A stretch of 64,000 nucleotides of DNA from JADKAV01 sp963733395. Lineage in GTDB: Bacteria > Actinomycetota > Actinomycetes > S36-B12 > UBA10799. Below are positions 47,745 to 56,666 of the stretch, one piece after another; the stretch's first letter is position 1, and each line of letters starts with the position of its first letter. The position numbers and the translations under genes are program-made. The notes under the pieces were generated by a model. It did not search any database. It was not told the origin of the DNA and saw nothing but the letters and a program-made list of their open reading frames with translations. The stretch lies in assembly GCA_963733395.1 (NCBI GenBank), contig CAVTCZ010000005.1:186001-250000 (forward strand). The letters run 5' to 3'.

Positions 47745-47927
47745 GACGCATCCTCCCTCGCTGAGGCTGAAACTACCCGGATCGGGAGGAGCGAATCTCG
47801 CTGGAACTGGCGGGTGCGCGGCGGGGCCGACGGAAGTGCACGAACCTCAGCCGTTCAGGGCTGTCCACCGCGCAGTGTCTGACGCATACTCGAAGGCAGC
47901 GAGTCAGAACCACCTCGCGGATTGGAT

Positions 47928-48314
47928 ATGGCAATGACCATGCACAAGGTGGTGGCGCTCGGCGCCACGGTGGCAGTCACGGGCGGTGCGCTGATGCTGG
48001 GTGCCGGGGCCGCGAACGCCGCCAGCGACCCCGACTTCAAGAAGTTCTCGGCACCCGGAACCGTCGTGGCGGGCCAGTGGTTCCGCATCAAGTGCCAACT
48101 CAACCCGAAGGTCAACTGGGCGGGCGCGGACGCGCAACTGGATCAGAAGCGGGCCACGATCAACGCCAAGCGTGAGGTCTCCGCGGGTGGCAACTGCAGC
48201 ATGCGGGTGTTCCTGACCGTGACCGGGAAGCAGAAGATCCGCATGATCGTGACGCAGAACGGCGGCGCCATCGAGTCGAAGTGGCTGACCATCAAGGTCA
48301 AGCCCGCAGCCTGA
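47928..48314 (+). CDS. Small secreted protein, paralogue of 51873-52256
   Basis: Secreted protein of about 128 residues. The signal peptide MHKVVALGATVAVTGGALML ends near GAANAAS. The mature part of about 95 residues looks like a beta sandwich, with two Cys (IKCQL and GNCSM), and ends KQKIRMIVTQNGGAIESKWL. The same layout is seen in the protein at 51873. The start is one of three nearby in-frame ATGs. Function unknown. Confidence 0.8.
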   Translation: MAMTMHKVVALGATVAVTGGALMLGAGAANAASDPDFKKFSAPGTVVAGQWFRIKCQLNPKVNWAGADAQLDQKRATINAKREVSAGGNCSMRVFLTVTGKQKIRMIVTQNGGAIESKWLTIKVKPAA

Positions 48315-48322
48315 GCGTTCCC

Positions 48323-48745
48323 TCAGGCGAGCGGGTTGAACCAGCGGCACGCGGGAAACGCGCGAAATCGCTGTCGTTGCTCGCCACCGGAACGCCGAGT
48401 TCGATCGCGAGGGCGGCCAGTTGTGCGTCCGGGATCACGTTACCGGTGACGCCCTCGGAGACAAGGTCGCCGAGGATCTCCGCCGTGCGGTCGCCGGTTG
48501 CCGGGATCCATACCTGCGGCTGGTCGAGCCAGTCACGAACAAACCCCCACGCCGCTGCTGAGTCCAGCGGGTTCGGTGGTCACTCGGGGGTGGGTCACCA
48601 CCCTCAGGAAGGCTCCGATGGTCTGCCACGGCAACGCGATGCGCTGTGGGCCGGACATGACCTCTTCCAGCCACGCAGCGGCAGTCCGGTGATGCGAACT
48701 CGTGCTGTCGACGGCGTAGAGCAGCAGGTTGGCATCAACGATCAT
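48323..48745 (-). pseudogene. vapC: VapC-type PIN-domain toxin, two frameshifts
   Basis: PIN-domain ribonuclease toxin. The frame from ATG 48745 gives MIVDANLLLYAVDSTSSHH, with the first catalytic Asp, and WQTIGAFLRVVTHPRV. After one indel near 48572 another frame gives LDSAAAWGFVRDWLDQPQV, TGNVIPDAQLAALAIELGV and ASNDSDFARFP, with the remaining acidic residues, and after a second indel near 48341 the usual end CRWFNPLA and TGA. As written, only the first third can be made. All catalytic residues are preserved across the frames. It overlaps vapB. Confidence 0.8.
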
Positions 48746-48962
48746 CGCTGTCCAACACGTCCAGGACCTCGGCGATGTTGCTGACGTCAACGCGCAGGCC
48801 GAGCGGGACCGAACGCTGATGGAATGTGCGGGTGACCGGCTTCCGCGCCATACCCGCCCGGGCCAGTTCGTTGAGGGCTGCGCTCGCCCCGATGCCGCGT
48901 TCCCGGCGCATCCGCTCGACTTCCGCGGCGACGTCGTCGCTCAGTGTCACCGTGGTGCGCAT
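48735..48962 (-). CDS. vapB: VapB-type ribbon-helix-helix antitoxin
   Basis: Antitoxin of 75 residues: RTTVTLSDDVAAEVERMRRE is a ribbon-helix-helix DNA-binding domain, and the C-terminal tail should wrap around the toxin. It precedes and overlaps vapC, the standard order. TAGCCT (48974-48969 on this strand) ends 6 bases before the ATG, so the operon may be leaderless. Confidence 0.88.
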   Translation of the reverse strand: MRTTVTLSDDVAAEVERMRRERGIGASAALNELARAGMARKPVTRTFHQRSVPLGLRVDVSNIAEVLDVLDSDDR

Positions 48963-49034
48963 GCTCCAAGGCTAGCATCATGATGCGTCCAGGTGAACAT
49001 CACGATGCCGTCAGACTGACCCTGGCGCTTCGGC

Positions 49035-50574
49035 CTAGTGGCTGACCTGGAGAACAGCCGCCTCGTGGGCCATGATGCGGTCCCGGCCGGCGGACTTCGC
49101 CTCGTACAGGGCGCGGTCGGCGCGGTCGACCGTCTCACTGATCGGCTCGGCCGGATCCCGCTGCGCATAGCCGATGGAGACGGTCTGCTGACCCGGCGTC
49201 GCCCGGCGCAGGCGGTCCAGAATGGGGTGCGCTTCGACCAGCAGCGTGCCGGGCAGCAGGACGGCGAACTCTTCGCCGCCGTAGCGGGCGAGCAGGGCAG
49301 GGGGGTTGAGCAGCGAGTGCCAGGCCCGGGCGCATTCGATCAGCAGGACATCCCCGGCGGGGTGGCCGTAGCGGTCGTTGTAGGCCTTGAAGTGGTCGAG
49401 GTCGAGGATGGCCACGGTGAGCGGGGCGCCTTGGGCGAAGGTCCGGGAGGCGACGCGCTCGAGTTCGAAGTCCCAGGTGCGACGGTTGGGCAGGCCGGTG
49501 AGACCGTCCCTTCGGGCCAGGTCGGCGAGCAGGGCGGCCTGCTGCTCGACCATCGACATCAGGATCAGGGCGCCCCACAGGATCAGCAGGATGACTGCGA
49601 TCGACGCGACGGCCAGCATTCGCGCGGTCGACCCGACGTCGCCCCATACCGCGAATGCCAGCAGGGTCGGTGCCGTCAGTGCGGCGACGGCCAGACCGAC
49701 GAGGCGGGCCTTGGTCCGGTGGGTGGTCATGCTCGGCCGGGCGATGGTCGCGGCACCGGGTGCGGTCACGGCGGCGGCCAGCAGCAGGATGGCAGCCAGG
49801 AACAGGACCTCGACCCACACCGGGGCGTCCTCCACGACCCCTTGGGCGACCAGGCTGTTGAAGACCAGGTCCGCGGTCAGGGTGAAGGCGACGGACACCG
49901 TCAGCAGCGCCAGGGCCGGGTTCAGGCGTTGCACGTCGACCAGACAGCCGGATCAGCACGGACAGGACGACCACGTCGAGCAGCGGGTAGGCCAGGGCGA
50001 TCATGGTGACCAGTTCGGGTGCCGCGCTGTCGGTCAGCATCGGCATGATGACCACGGTGGCGACCACGCAGGCGGCGGCCACGGTCATGACTGCGGTGTC
50101 GATCCAGGTCTCCCGGTTGCGCCCGGGTTGCCGCCGACGGACCAGGATGACCAGGGCGAGCTGATCACTGCGATGTAGGACGCGAGGTAGAGCAGGTCCG
50201 CCACGCTGGGGAACGGCTCCTCCTGGAAGGTGGTACAGGTACACGTCGTAGACGACGTCGCCGGCGACCGTCAGCACTTGGAAGGCCCACAGCCCCCACC
50301 ACACCCCCCGGGCACCCGGGGGCATGCGGACCGCGGCCCACAGGAAGACCAGCACGGCCACAATGCTCGAGCCGCGGACGACGATCACCCATTCGGGGGA
50401 ACCGACCGGCAGCAGCAGTGCCAGCAGGCAGGCGACCCCACCGAGCCACACCCCCAGCACCCACCGGCGCTGCATGACGATGTCCAGGGCGCGGCGGAAG
50501 GGTCCGCTTCCGGGATGCAGGTCATCGTCGCCCGGGACGCGCGGTCGCGGGATCTTGGGGGCTGCTTCGCTCAC
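49035..50574 (-). pseudogene. Membrane diguanylate cyclase (GGDEF), several frameshifts
   Basis: The N-terminal frame (from 50574) encodes membrane helices (VLGVWLGGVACLLALLLPVG and more); breaks near 50235, 50165 and 49945 scramble the middle. From about 49934 one long frame gives further helices and a complete GGDEF domain (DGLTGLPNRRTWDFELER, AILDLDHFKAYND, LARYGGEEFAVLLPG). GGEEF is an active form of the motif. There is no EAL domain. If the breaks are real, translation from an internal start could still give a membrane-bound cyclase. Confidence 0.75.
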
Positions 50575-50781
50575 GGGTGACCACCGCCTTCTCGCCAGGG
50601 GCAGCGTCCAGGTCCGCCCTTGTCAAAGATGCATCGGCACGAATCCGTGGCTCCTGGAGGGCTGGCGTGGAACACCGGCCGCCGGCGTACCCTGGAGATG
50701 ACGGGAACCGCCAGTCGGGTCGCCCGATCGTTGCGACCGAACCGGCGCTTGGTTCACGTTCAGGTCGATACGAGGAGCACG

Positions 50782-51099
50782 ATGATGGCCGAGAACACTG
50801 AGAAGACAACGGCAGAGCAAGCGGCGGATATGGCGGGTCAGGCAGCAGAGCTGTCCGATCAGGTTCTGGAGTCGGTCGAAGGCGCGCAGAAGGCCGCGAT
50901 CGAAGCGGTGCGCAAGTTCGTCGACACCGTCGACGAGGTGATCCCCGCGCTGGGTGACCGCCCGTCGCGGCGAGAGACCGTCATCGACGCAGCGCTGGAC
51001 ATGGCCGACAAACTGGTCACGACGCAGTACGAGTTCCTGCGCAGTGTGGTGCGCAGTGCGGATCGCACGCTCGGGAAGTCCGACGACACGCAGGAGTAG
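50782..51099 (+). CDS. Small helical phasin-like protein
   Basis: Soluble protein of 105 residues, almost entirely amphipathic helix and rich in Ala, Glu and Val (ADMAGQAAELSDQVLESVEG, then AIEAVRKFVDTVDEVIPAL and ADKLVTTQYEFLRSVVRSA). This resembles phasins or other granule-coating proteins in character, but I cannot assign a family. GAGGAG precedes the first of two adjacent ATGs. The open frame upstream of it has no protein character. Confidence 0.72.
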   Translation: MMAENTEKTTAEQAADMAGQAAELSDQVLESVEGAQKAAIEAVRKFVDTVDEVIPALGDRPSRRETVIDAALDMADKLVTTQYEFLRSVVRSADRTLGKSDDTQE

Positions 51100-51298
51100 C
51101 GGCGCAGCCCGACAGTTGCGTTGCTATCGGGTCACCATCGAGTCCGGTGGTGACCCGATCCACACATGGATTCTGCATCCGCGCATGTGAGCGATCCGGG
51201 ACCCCAACCCTTCCACAGCAGTAGCGGACGGGTCTACCGTGGAGGTACAGGGTCGCTGACCCGCACTCCCGAAGGGTCTCGGCCCGTGGGAGGGCATC

Positions 51299-51746
51299 AT
51301 GCGAACCACATCATCAGTCCTGGCCGTGGGGGTCGCCGCTGCACTCGTCGTCGGGATCGGTGCGCCAGCGGCCGCGAAGGGCGTCGGGTACGAGGGCAAG
51401 ACCGGACAGGACTTGGACGTCACGTTCCGGGCGACCGCGGGCAAGGTGTCGGGATTCAAGACGACTGTGCGTTCTCTGTGCATATCCGCCCCGTCGGGCA
51501 AGAGCGTCCTCGAGTTCTACCCGGTCCTCCTGCAATCGCCGGTCAAGCGCACGGGCAAGCGTTTCACCATCGTGTTCAGCAGGGTCGAGCAGCACCCACA
51601 TCACGGTGAAGGGGAAGATCAAGGGCAACAGGGCCAACGGCAGCGTGAAAGTCGCCTACACCAAGACGCTGGGCATGACCCCCGGCGGCCTGCTGATGAT
51701 CGGTGCCTGCACGGCGGAGACGACCTGGACCGCGAAGGTCAAGTGA
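51299..51746 (+). CDS. Small secreted protein, one frameshift
   Basis: Secreted protein of about 148 residues. The signal peptide (SSVLAVGVAAALVVGIGAPA) is followed by KGVGYEGKTGQDLDVTFRA and KVSGFKTTVRSLCI. After an indel near 51590 a second frame gives STHITVKGKIKGNRANGSVK, YTKTLGM and IGACTAETTWTAKVK, which complete a repeat-like beta domain with two Cys. The span is 448 bases (3n+1). Unknown function; similar secreted proteins are common in actinobacteria. Confidence 0.72.
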
Positions 51747-51872
51747 CACCGGCGCGCAAACCGTCCGATCGTCGGCTGGGCTCTGCCCGCGCGTCCGACC
51801 CCGACTGCGCGGGTGACGGACCGTAGCCTCGGAGCCGGGGCAACGGGCCCCGCCAAGCGAATAGGAGATTCG

Positions 51873-52256
51873 ATGAGCAAGACCCGCAAGGTACTGGCCA
51901 TGGGGACCACGGCGGCTGTCGCCGGTGGTGCGATCGTCCTCGGCGCCGGGGCTGCGAACGCGGCCAACGACCCGGGCTTCCAGAAGGTGAAGGCACCCAA
52001 GTCCGCGGTTGCCGGCGAGACCTTTCTGATCAAATGCCAGTTGGTCGCCACGAACAACTGGGGTGGTGCCACCGCCACGCTGCTGGAGAAGGGCGCGTCG
52101 GTCAACGCCTCCCGCTCGGTGTCGGCCAGCGGCGACTGCAGCATGCACGTCGTGCTCGACGCCACCGGCAAGCAGAAGATCCGCGTCGTCGTGGAGCAGA
52201 ACATGGGTGCGATCCAGAGCAAGTGGCTGACGGTCAACGTCAAGCCTGCTTCCTGA
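51873..52256 (+). CDS. Small secreted protein, paralogue of 47928-48314
   Basis: Secreted protein of 127 residues. Signal peptide (KVLAMGTTAAVAGGAIVLGA) then NAANDPGFQKVKAP, a beta-rich domain with two Cys (IKCQL, GDCSM) and the end KQKIRVVVEQNMGAIQSKWL. It aligns over its full length with the protein at 47928, so the two arose by duplication. AGGAG precedes the ATG. A strong hairpin follows. Unknown function. Confidence 0.85.
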   Translation: MSKTRKVLAMGTTAAVAGGAIVLGAGAANAANDPGFQKVKAPKSAVAGETFLIKCQLVATNNWGGATATLLEKGASVNASRSVSASGDCSMHVVLDATGKQKIRVVVEQNMGAIQSKWLTVNVKPAS

Positions 52257-52265
52257 GTCGGGTAC

Positions 52266-52302
52266 GAGAGCCCCGGGTGCCGGCACTGGCCCCGGGGCTC
52301 TC
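52266..52302 (+). terminator. Hairpin terminator after the secreted protein gene
   Basis: GAGAGCCCCGG pairs with CCGGGGCTCTC (11 bp) around a 15-base loop, 9 bases after the stop codon. Confidence 0.75.
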
Positions 52303-52375
52303 GGCTGTCCGGTGGGATGATGGAGGAGGTGGCCCGGCCGCCCGGTCAGTGGCCGCCTCGATCAGAGGAGGGGTC

Positions 52376-52846
52376 ATGGCGCAGTACCAAGCGGACCCTG
52401 GGAGTCTGTCCAGGTTCGAAAGCCCCGGGAGTTACCGCACGAACATGACCGCGCTGGGGGTGCGCCCAGGCACGTTGAAGGCCGTGGACGGCTCATTGTC
52501 GTTCGTCGCCAACGACGGCGAGGTGTTCTTCGACGCGCCCTTCGTGCAGTTCCACAGCGTCGGCCTGGCGGAAATGAACGAGACGCTGGAGGTATGGCAG
52601 GGCGCCAAGCGTCACCGCGTCTCCTTGGTCGCCGGTGGCCCCCTCATCGGCAACATGCAGGGCGAGTTCGAGTCGAACACCGTCGCGAAGCGCTGGCGGG
52701 ACTACCTCGCGCCGTTGGTCGGGCCGGTGCCGCCCGGGGTGACGGTGAAGAAGCCGGTGAGCAAGGGCACGCAGCTGACCCTCAGCATCCTGTTCGCGTT
52801 GATCGTCACGATCGTGGTGATCGCTGCGGTGTTCATGCTGGGCTGA
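52376..52846 (+). CDS. Tail-anchored membrane protein of unknown function
   Basis: Protein of 156 residues. The first 120 residues form a soluble domain with alternating strands (GTLKAVDGSLSFVANDGEVF, then VWQGAKRHRVSLV) that looks like a PH-like or small-barrel fold. The last 25 residues are one membrane helix (LTLSILFALIVTIVVIAAVF), so the domain probably faces the cytosol. AGAGGAGGGG precedes the ATG. No known family recognised. Confidence 0.72.
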   Translation: MAQYQADPGSLSRFESPGSYRTNMTALGVRPGTLKAVDGSLSFVANDGEVFFDAPFVQFHSVGLAEMNETLEVWQGAKRHRVSLVAGGPLIGNMQGEFESNTVAKRWRDYLAPLVGPVPPGVTVKKPVSKGTQLTLSILFALIVTIVVIAAVFMLG

Positions 52847-53016
52847 CGAGACACCCGCACACGGTGTTCGGTCCGCTCCTGCGACGACGTTGCAGCGACA
52901 CCCTGCGGGCATCTGCGCGCCGGCGTGCCCGTGCACGACAACGCCCGCGGTTCGTGCCGCCTCTAGCAGTGTCTATGCCTGTATAGCGTGATTACCTATA
53001 TGTCGTAGCCTTCTCC

Positions 53017-53022
53017 TAGACT
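53017..53022 (+). promoter_or_regulatory. -10 box of the AAA ATPase gene (TAGACT), leaderless
   Basis: TAGACT is followed by 7 bases and ATG 53030. Confidence 0.5.
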
Positions 53023-53029
53023 CGCGCTC

Positions 53030-54217
53030 ATGGACCCGATCATCAACCCGTACACGCCCGGAGCCGGGGCTCGACCGTTCGAACTCGTCGGCCGGGAACG
53101 GTTCATCGGGTCGTTCGACGTTGCGCTCGAGCGGGCTGGTTTGCGGCTGTCCGCGCAGAGCACGATCCTGTATGGCCTGCGCGGGGTAGGCAAGACGGTC
53201 CTGTTGCGGGAGTTCGTTTCCCATGCGCGACAACGCAAGTGGTTCGTGGTCCAGTTGGAGGCTCGCAGCGGAGAGTCGTTGATGCCCGCACTCACCCGCG
53301 AGCTGTTCCGGGAATTGCGCAACGCCGGCCGGACGTGGTCGGGGGAGGCCCTCACGTGGGTCCGCCGGGTGTTCAAGGCCTTCAGTCTCAAGGCCGACCC
53401 CGGGACCGGCTCGTACTCCTTCGAAGTGGACCTCGAACCCGCCCGGGGATACGCCGACAGCGGCGACCTCGACCGGGACCTGACGGAGATGTTGACCGAG
53501 TTGGCAACGCTGGCAGGTCAGCACGGTGTCGGACTCCTGCTGGCCATCGACGAGCTGCAGGAGGTCGAGCGGTCCACGCTGGCGGCGTTGAACGCAGCGG
53601 TCCATCGGATGGGCCAGGGCGAGGAACCCTCGCCGTTCCTCCTGGCCGCTGCCGGGCTGCCCTCGTTGCGCCGCATCCTGCCGGAGGCGACCTCCTACGC
53701 GGAGCGCCTCTACGAGTACTGGCACATCGACACCCTCGACGACGTTGCGATCCGCGCGGCACTCGAAGGGCCCGGCCGCAGCGCTCGGAGTCTGCCTGGG
53801 AGTCCGGCGCCGTGGACATGGGTGTTCGATTCAGCCGGGGTTACCCGTACTTCGTCCAGGTTCTCGGCAAACACGCATGGAACGTTGCGGCCGGCCCGGA
53901 CATCACGGTGCTTCGACCTCGACAACGCCGTCGCCGATGCGCGGGTCGACATCGATACCGGCCTGTACGCATCGCGCTGGCAGCGGGCCACGCGCGCCGA
54001 GCAACGGTTCATGCAGGCCATGGCCGACAAGGGTCAGGAAGGCCCGGTCCGCGTCGCCGATCTCGTGGCGGCGCTGGGCCGCACGAAACTGTCGCAGCTG
54101 TCGCCGACCCGCAGCCAGCTGATCTCCAAGGGGCTGGTCTACGCCCCCGACCGTGGCGAGGTGGCCTTCACCGTCCCGGGCATGGGTGCGTTCGCGAGGC
54201 GGCAGGTCGTCGACTGA
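53030..54217 (+). CDS. Orc1/Cdc6-like AAA ATPase, about 40 residues out of frame
   Basis: P-loop ATPase of 395 residues of the archaeal-ATPase/Orc1-like class found in many actinobacteria. Walker A YGLRGVGKTVLL and Walker B LLLAIDELQEV are intact, and the C-terminal winged helix (GPVRVADLVAALG, LSPTRSQLISKGLVYAP) is complete. Between about 53790 and 53920 the written frame gives atypical Ser/Thr/Pro-rich sequence, while another frame gives the family motif RGYPYFVQVLGKHAWN. Two opposite indels therefore cancel out and keep the frame open. The family's function is unclear; mobile-element or regulatory roles have been proposed. Confidence 0.8.
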   Translation: MDPIINPYTPGAGARPFELVGRERFIGSFDVALERAGLRLSAQSTILYGLRGVGKTVLLREFVSHARQRKWFVVQLEARSGESLMPALTRELFRELRNAGRTWSGEALTWVRRVFKAFSLKADPGTGSYSFEVDLEPARGYADSGDLDRDLTEMLTELATLAGQHGVGLLLAIDELQEVERSTLAALNAAVHRMGQGEEPSPFLLAAAGLPSLRRILPEATSYAERLYEYWHIDTLDDVAIRAALEGPGRSARSLPGSPAPWTWVFDSAGVTRTSSRFSANTHGTLRPARTSRCFDLDNAVADARVDIDTGLYASRWQRATRAEQRFMQAMADKGQEGPVRVADLVAALGRTKLSQLSPTRSQLISKGLVYAPDRGEVAFTVPGMGAFARRQVVD

Positions 54218-54270
54218 GAACGATCGCGCGGGTTCTGCCTCTTCACGTCGGTCCCCGACCGGCCGATGGG

Positions 54271-55041
54271 ATGGACATGACCGGTTCTGCCAGCGACCTG
54301 CCGGGTGGACATCCACCGCGCACTGCTGGCATCCGCTGTTCGATCCTGATCCCCGCCCGCGACGAGGAAGCGGCCTTGCCGGGTTGTCTCGGCTCGATCG
54401 CGGCCGCCACCTGTCAGCTGCACCATCCGGTCGAGGTCATCGTCGCGGTCAACCGTTGCACGGACCGTACCGAAGATGTCGCCCTCGCTGCCGGCGCGCG
54501 AGTCGTGCGTGACGACAGCAGGAACCTCGCGGCCATCCGCAACGCAGCGGCGCGCGCCGCGACCGGTCACGTGGTGGTCACCATCGACGCAGACAGCCGG
54601 ATGTCGGTCGGGATGCTCTCCAAGATCGATGAGTTGGAGCGGACGGGCAGGTACATCGGCGGTGGAACGCGGGTCCGTCCGCAGCGCTGGTCTGCGGGGA
54701 TCATGCTCACTGGAGCGGTTCTCGGGCTCGTTCTGGCCTATCGCCGCGTGTCGGGCGCGGTCCTGTGGTGCCGCCGAAGCGACTTCTGGGCCATCGGTGG
54801 GTTCGATGAGAACCTGGCCAGCGGCGAGGACCTCGACTTCGCCGTGCGGCTGAAGACCTTCGGACGGACCCGGAACCAGCGGTTCGCGACCGTCCTGTCC
54901 GAACACGCCGTCACCTCGACGCGCAAGTTCGACGATTTCGGTGACTGGTACCTGTTGCGCAACCCTCGCCTCGTGCGCCAGATCCTGCAAGGCCGGACGC
55001 AGGCGGCGGCAGACCGCTTCTACTACGACGTCCCACGCTGA
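54271..55041 (+). CDS. Family 2 glycosyltransferase
   Basis: GT-A-type glycosyltransferase of 256 residues. CSILIPARDEEAALPGCL is the nucleotide-sugar binding start, TIDADS the metal-binding DxD region, and GGFDENLASGEDLDFAVRL the acceptor and catalytic loop. A hydrophobic stretch (GIMLTGAVLGLVLAYRR) may contact the membrane. This kind of enzyme (related to RSAM/mycofactocin-type or glucosyl-3-phosphoglycerate-type GT2) cannot be assigned a substrate here. It starts 53 bases after the ATPase gene. Confidence 0.85.
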   Translation: MDMTGSASDLPGGHPPRTAGIRCSILIPARDEEAALPGCLGSIAAATCQLHHPVEVIVAVNRCTDRTEDVALAAGARVVRDDSRNLAAIRNAAARAATGHVVVTIDADSRMSVGMLSKIDELERTGRYIGGGTRVRPQRWSAGIMLTGAVLGLVLAYRRVSGAVLWCRRSDFWAIGGFDENLASGEDLDFAVRLKTFGRTRNQRFATVLSEHAVTSTRKFDDFGDWYLLRNPRLVRQILQGRTQAAADRFYYDVPR

Positions 55042-55076
55042 GTTCCGGCGCCCGATTCGGCGACCGCTGCCCCCGG

Positions 55077-55082
55077 TAGGTT
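55077..55082 (+). promoter_or_regulatory. -10 box of the acyl-CoA carboxyltransferase gene (TAGGTT), leaderless
   Basis: TAGGTT is followed by 6 bases and GTG 55089. Confidence 0.5.
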
Positions 55083-55088
55083 CGTGTT

Positions 55089-56609
55089 GTGAGCGATCCG
55101 CTGGACGAACTGCCACGCCGTCGCGCCCTGACCGATGATGCGGCCCGCGCTGAGCGGGTGGAAAGCCGCCACGCGCACGGCGGCCGCACGGCGCGGGAGA
55201 ACATCGGCGCCCTGCTCGACCCTGGTTCGTTCGTGGAGTACGGCCGACTGGCCACGGCAGCCCAGGAGAAGCGGTTCAGCGTCGAGGAGCTGATGCAGAA
55301 GACCCCGGCTGATGGTCTGATCGGCGGGGTCGGACGGATCGACGGCCGAGCCTGCGCAGTGTTGTCGTACGACTACCTGGTGATGGCCGGCACTCAGGGC
55401 ATCCGCGGCCATCACAAGTCCGACCGGTTGCTCGGACTCATCGAGGAACTGCGCTTGCCGGTGGTGTTCTTCGCCGAGGGTGGCGGCGGCAGGCCCACCG
55501 ACACCGACTATCCGGTGGTGTCGGCCCTGGATGTGCGGACGTTCGCGTTGTGGGCCGGGCTGTCGGGCCTGGTGCCGCGGGTCGCGATCGTGGCAGGTCG
55601 CTGTTTCGCGGGCAATGCTGTCATCGCCGGGTCGTCGGACATCCTGATCGCCACTCGGGAGGCGACCATGGGAGTGGCGGGGCCGGCCATGGTCGCAGGA
55701 GCCGGACTGGGGGACTTCACGCCCGAACAGATCGGCCCGTCCGAGGTCATGGCCCGCAACGGGGTCATCGACGTGCTGGTCGACGATGAAGTGCAGGCCG
55801 TTCGCGTGGCCAAGCAGTTGATCGCTCTGTTCGTCGGTCCCGTTCCGGATTCGACGGCAGCCGACCAGTCCGTGCTGCGCGACATACTGCCGCAGCGCGA
55901 GCGCGAGGCCTACGACGTCCGGCCGATCGTCACCACGCTGGCCGACACCGACTCCGTCGTGTTCCTGCGGGAGCGGTTCGCGCCGGAGATGGTCACCGCG
56001 CTGGCCCGCATCGACGGTCGCCCGGTCGGGATCCTCGCCAACCAGACCTTGCACATGGCCGGGTCGCTGACGGCGTCGGCCGGTGACAAGGCCGCGCGAT
56101 TCGTGCAACTGTGCGATGCGTTCGGGGTCCCGCTGGTGTCGCTGGTGGACACTCCCGGCATCATGGCCGGGCCGGAGGCAGAGGCCGGGGCGATCATCCG
56201 TCACGCCTCCCGGCTGCTGGTGGCCACCGCGCGCATGACTGTGCCGCTGATCGGCGTCGTGCTGCGGCGCGGGTACGGTCTCGGCGCGCAGGCCATGCTC
56301 GGCGGCAGCACCAAGGAACCGTTGATCACGGTGGCCTGGCCAACCGCGCACATGGGGCCGATGGGGCTCGAGGGGGCGGTGCGGCTGGCGATGGGCAAGC
56401 AGCTCGATGCGATCGCCGACCCGCAGGAGCGTCAGGAACGGATGCGGGCGGCGACCGCCGCGTACCGCGAGCACGTGACTGCGTTCAACGCCGCCCGGGT
56501 GTTCGAGATCGACGACGTGATCGACCCCGCCGAGACCCGCGCCCTCATCGCCAACGTGCTCGCGTCGGCGCCCACCAGGGCCAGTGGCCGGGTCGTCGAC
56601 ACCTGGTGA
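55089..56609 (+). CDS. Acyl-CoA carboxylase, carboxyltransferase (beta) subunit
   Basis: Carboxyltransferase of 506 residues that moves CO2 from biotin to an acyl-CoA. N-terminal half: GGRTARENIGALLDPGSFVEYG is typical for the family; FFAEGGGGRPT and the oxyanion-forming FAGNAVIAGSSD follow. C-terminal half: PGIMAGPEAEAGAIIRHASR and RRGYGLGAQAMLGG. Intact. No biotin-carrier subunit lies nearby, so it must pair with one encoded elsewhere; acyl-chain preference (acetyl, propionyl or longer) is not clear. Confidence 0.9.
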   Translation: MSDPLDELPRRRALTDDAARAERVESRHAHGGRTARENIGALLDPGSFVEYGRLATAAQEKRFSVEELMQKTPADGLIGGVGRIDGRACAVLSYDYLVMAGTQGIRGHHKSDRLLGLIEELRLPVVFFAEGGGGRPTDTDYPVVSALDVRTFALWAGLSGLVPRVAIVAGRCFAGNAVIAGSSDILIATREATMGVAGPAMVAGAGLGDFTPEQIGPSEVMARNGVIDVLVDDEVQAVRVAKQLIALFVGPVPDSTAADQSVLRDILPQREREAYDVRPIVTTLADTDSVVFLRERFAPEMVTALARIDGRPVGILANQTLHMAGSLTASAGDKAARFVQLCDAFGVPLVSLVDTPGIMAGPEAEAGAIIRHASRLLVATARMTVPLIGVVLRRGYGLGAQAMLGGSTKEPLITVAWPTAHMGPMGLEGAVRLAMGKQLDAIADPQERQERMRAATAAYREHVTAFNAARVFEIDDVIDPAETRALIANVLASAPTRASGRVVDTW

Positions 56610-56666
56610 GGCGCCGCCGGAGCGTCAGCGATTGCCGCGCTGCCCGGGCGGTGCTTGGCTGGTGCT

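Noticed and set aside
45069..47882. Forward open frame of about 937 residues opposite the GGDEF-EAL gene
   Set aside because: Antisense shadow rich in Arg, Gln and His; the reverse-strand enzyme has all catalytic motifs.
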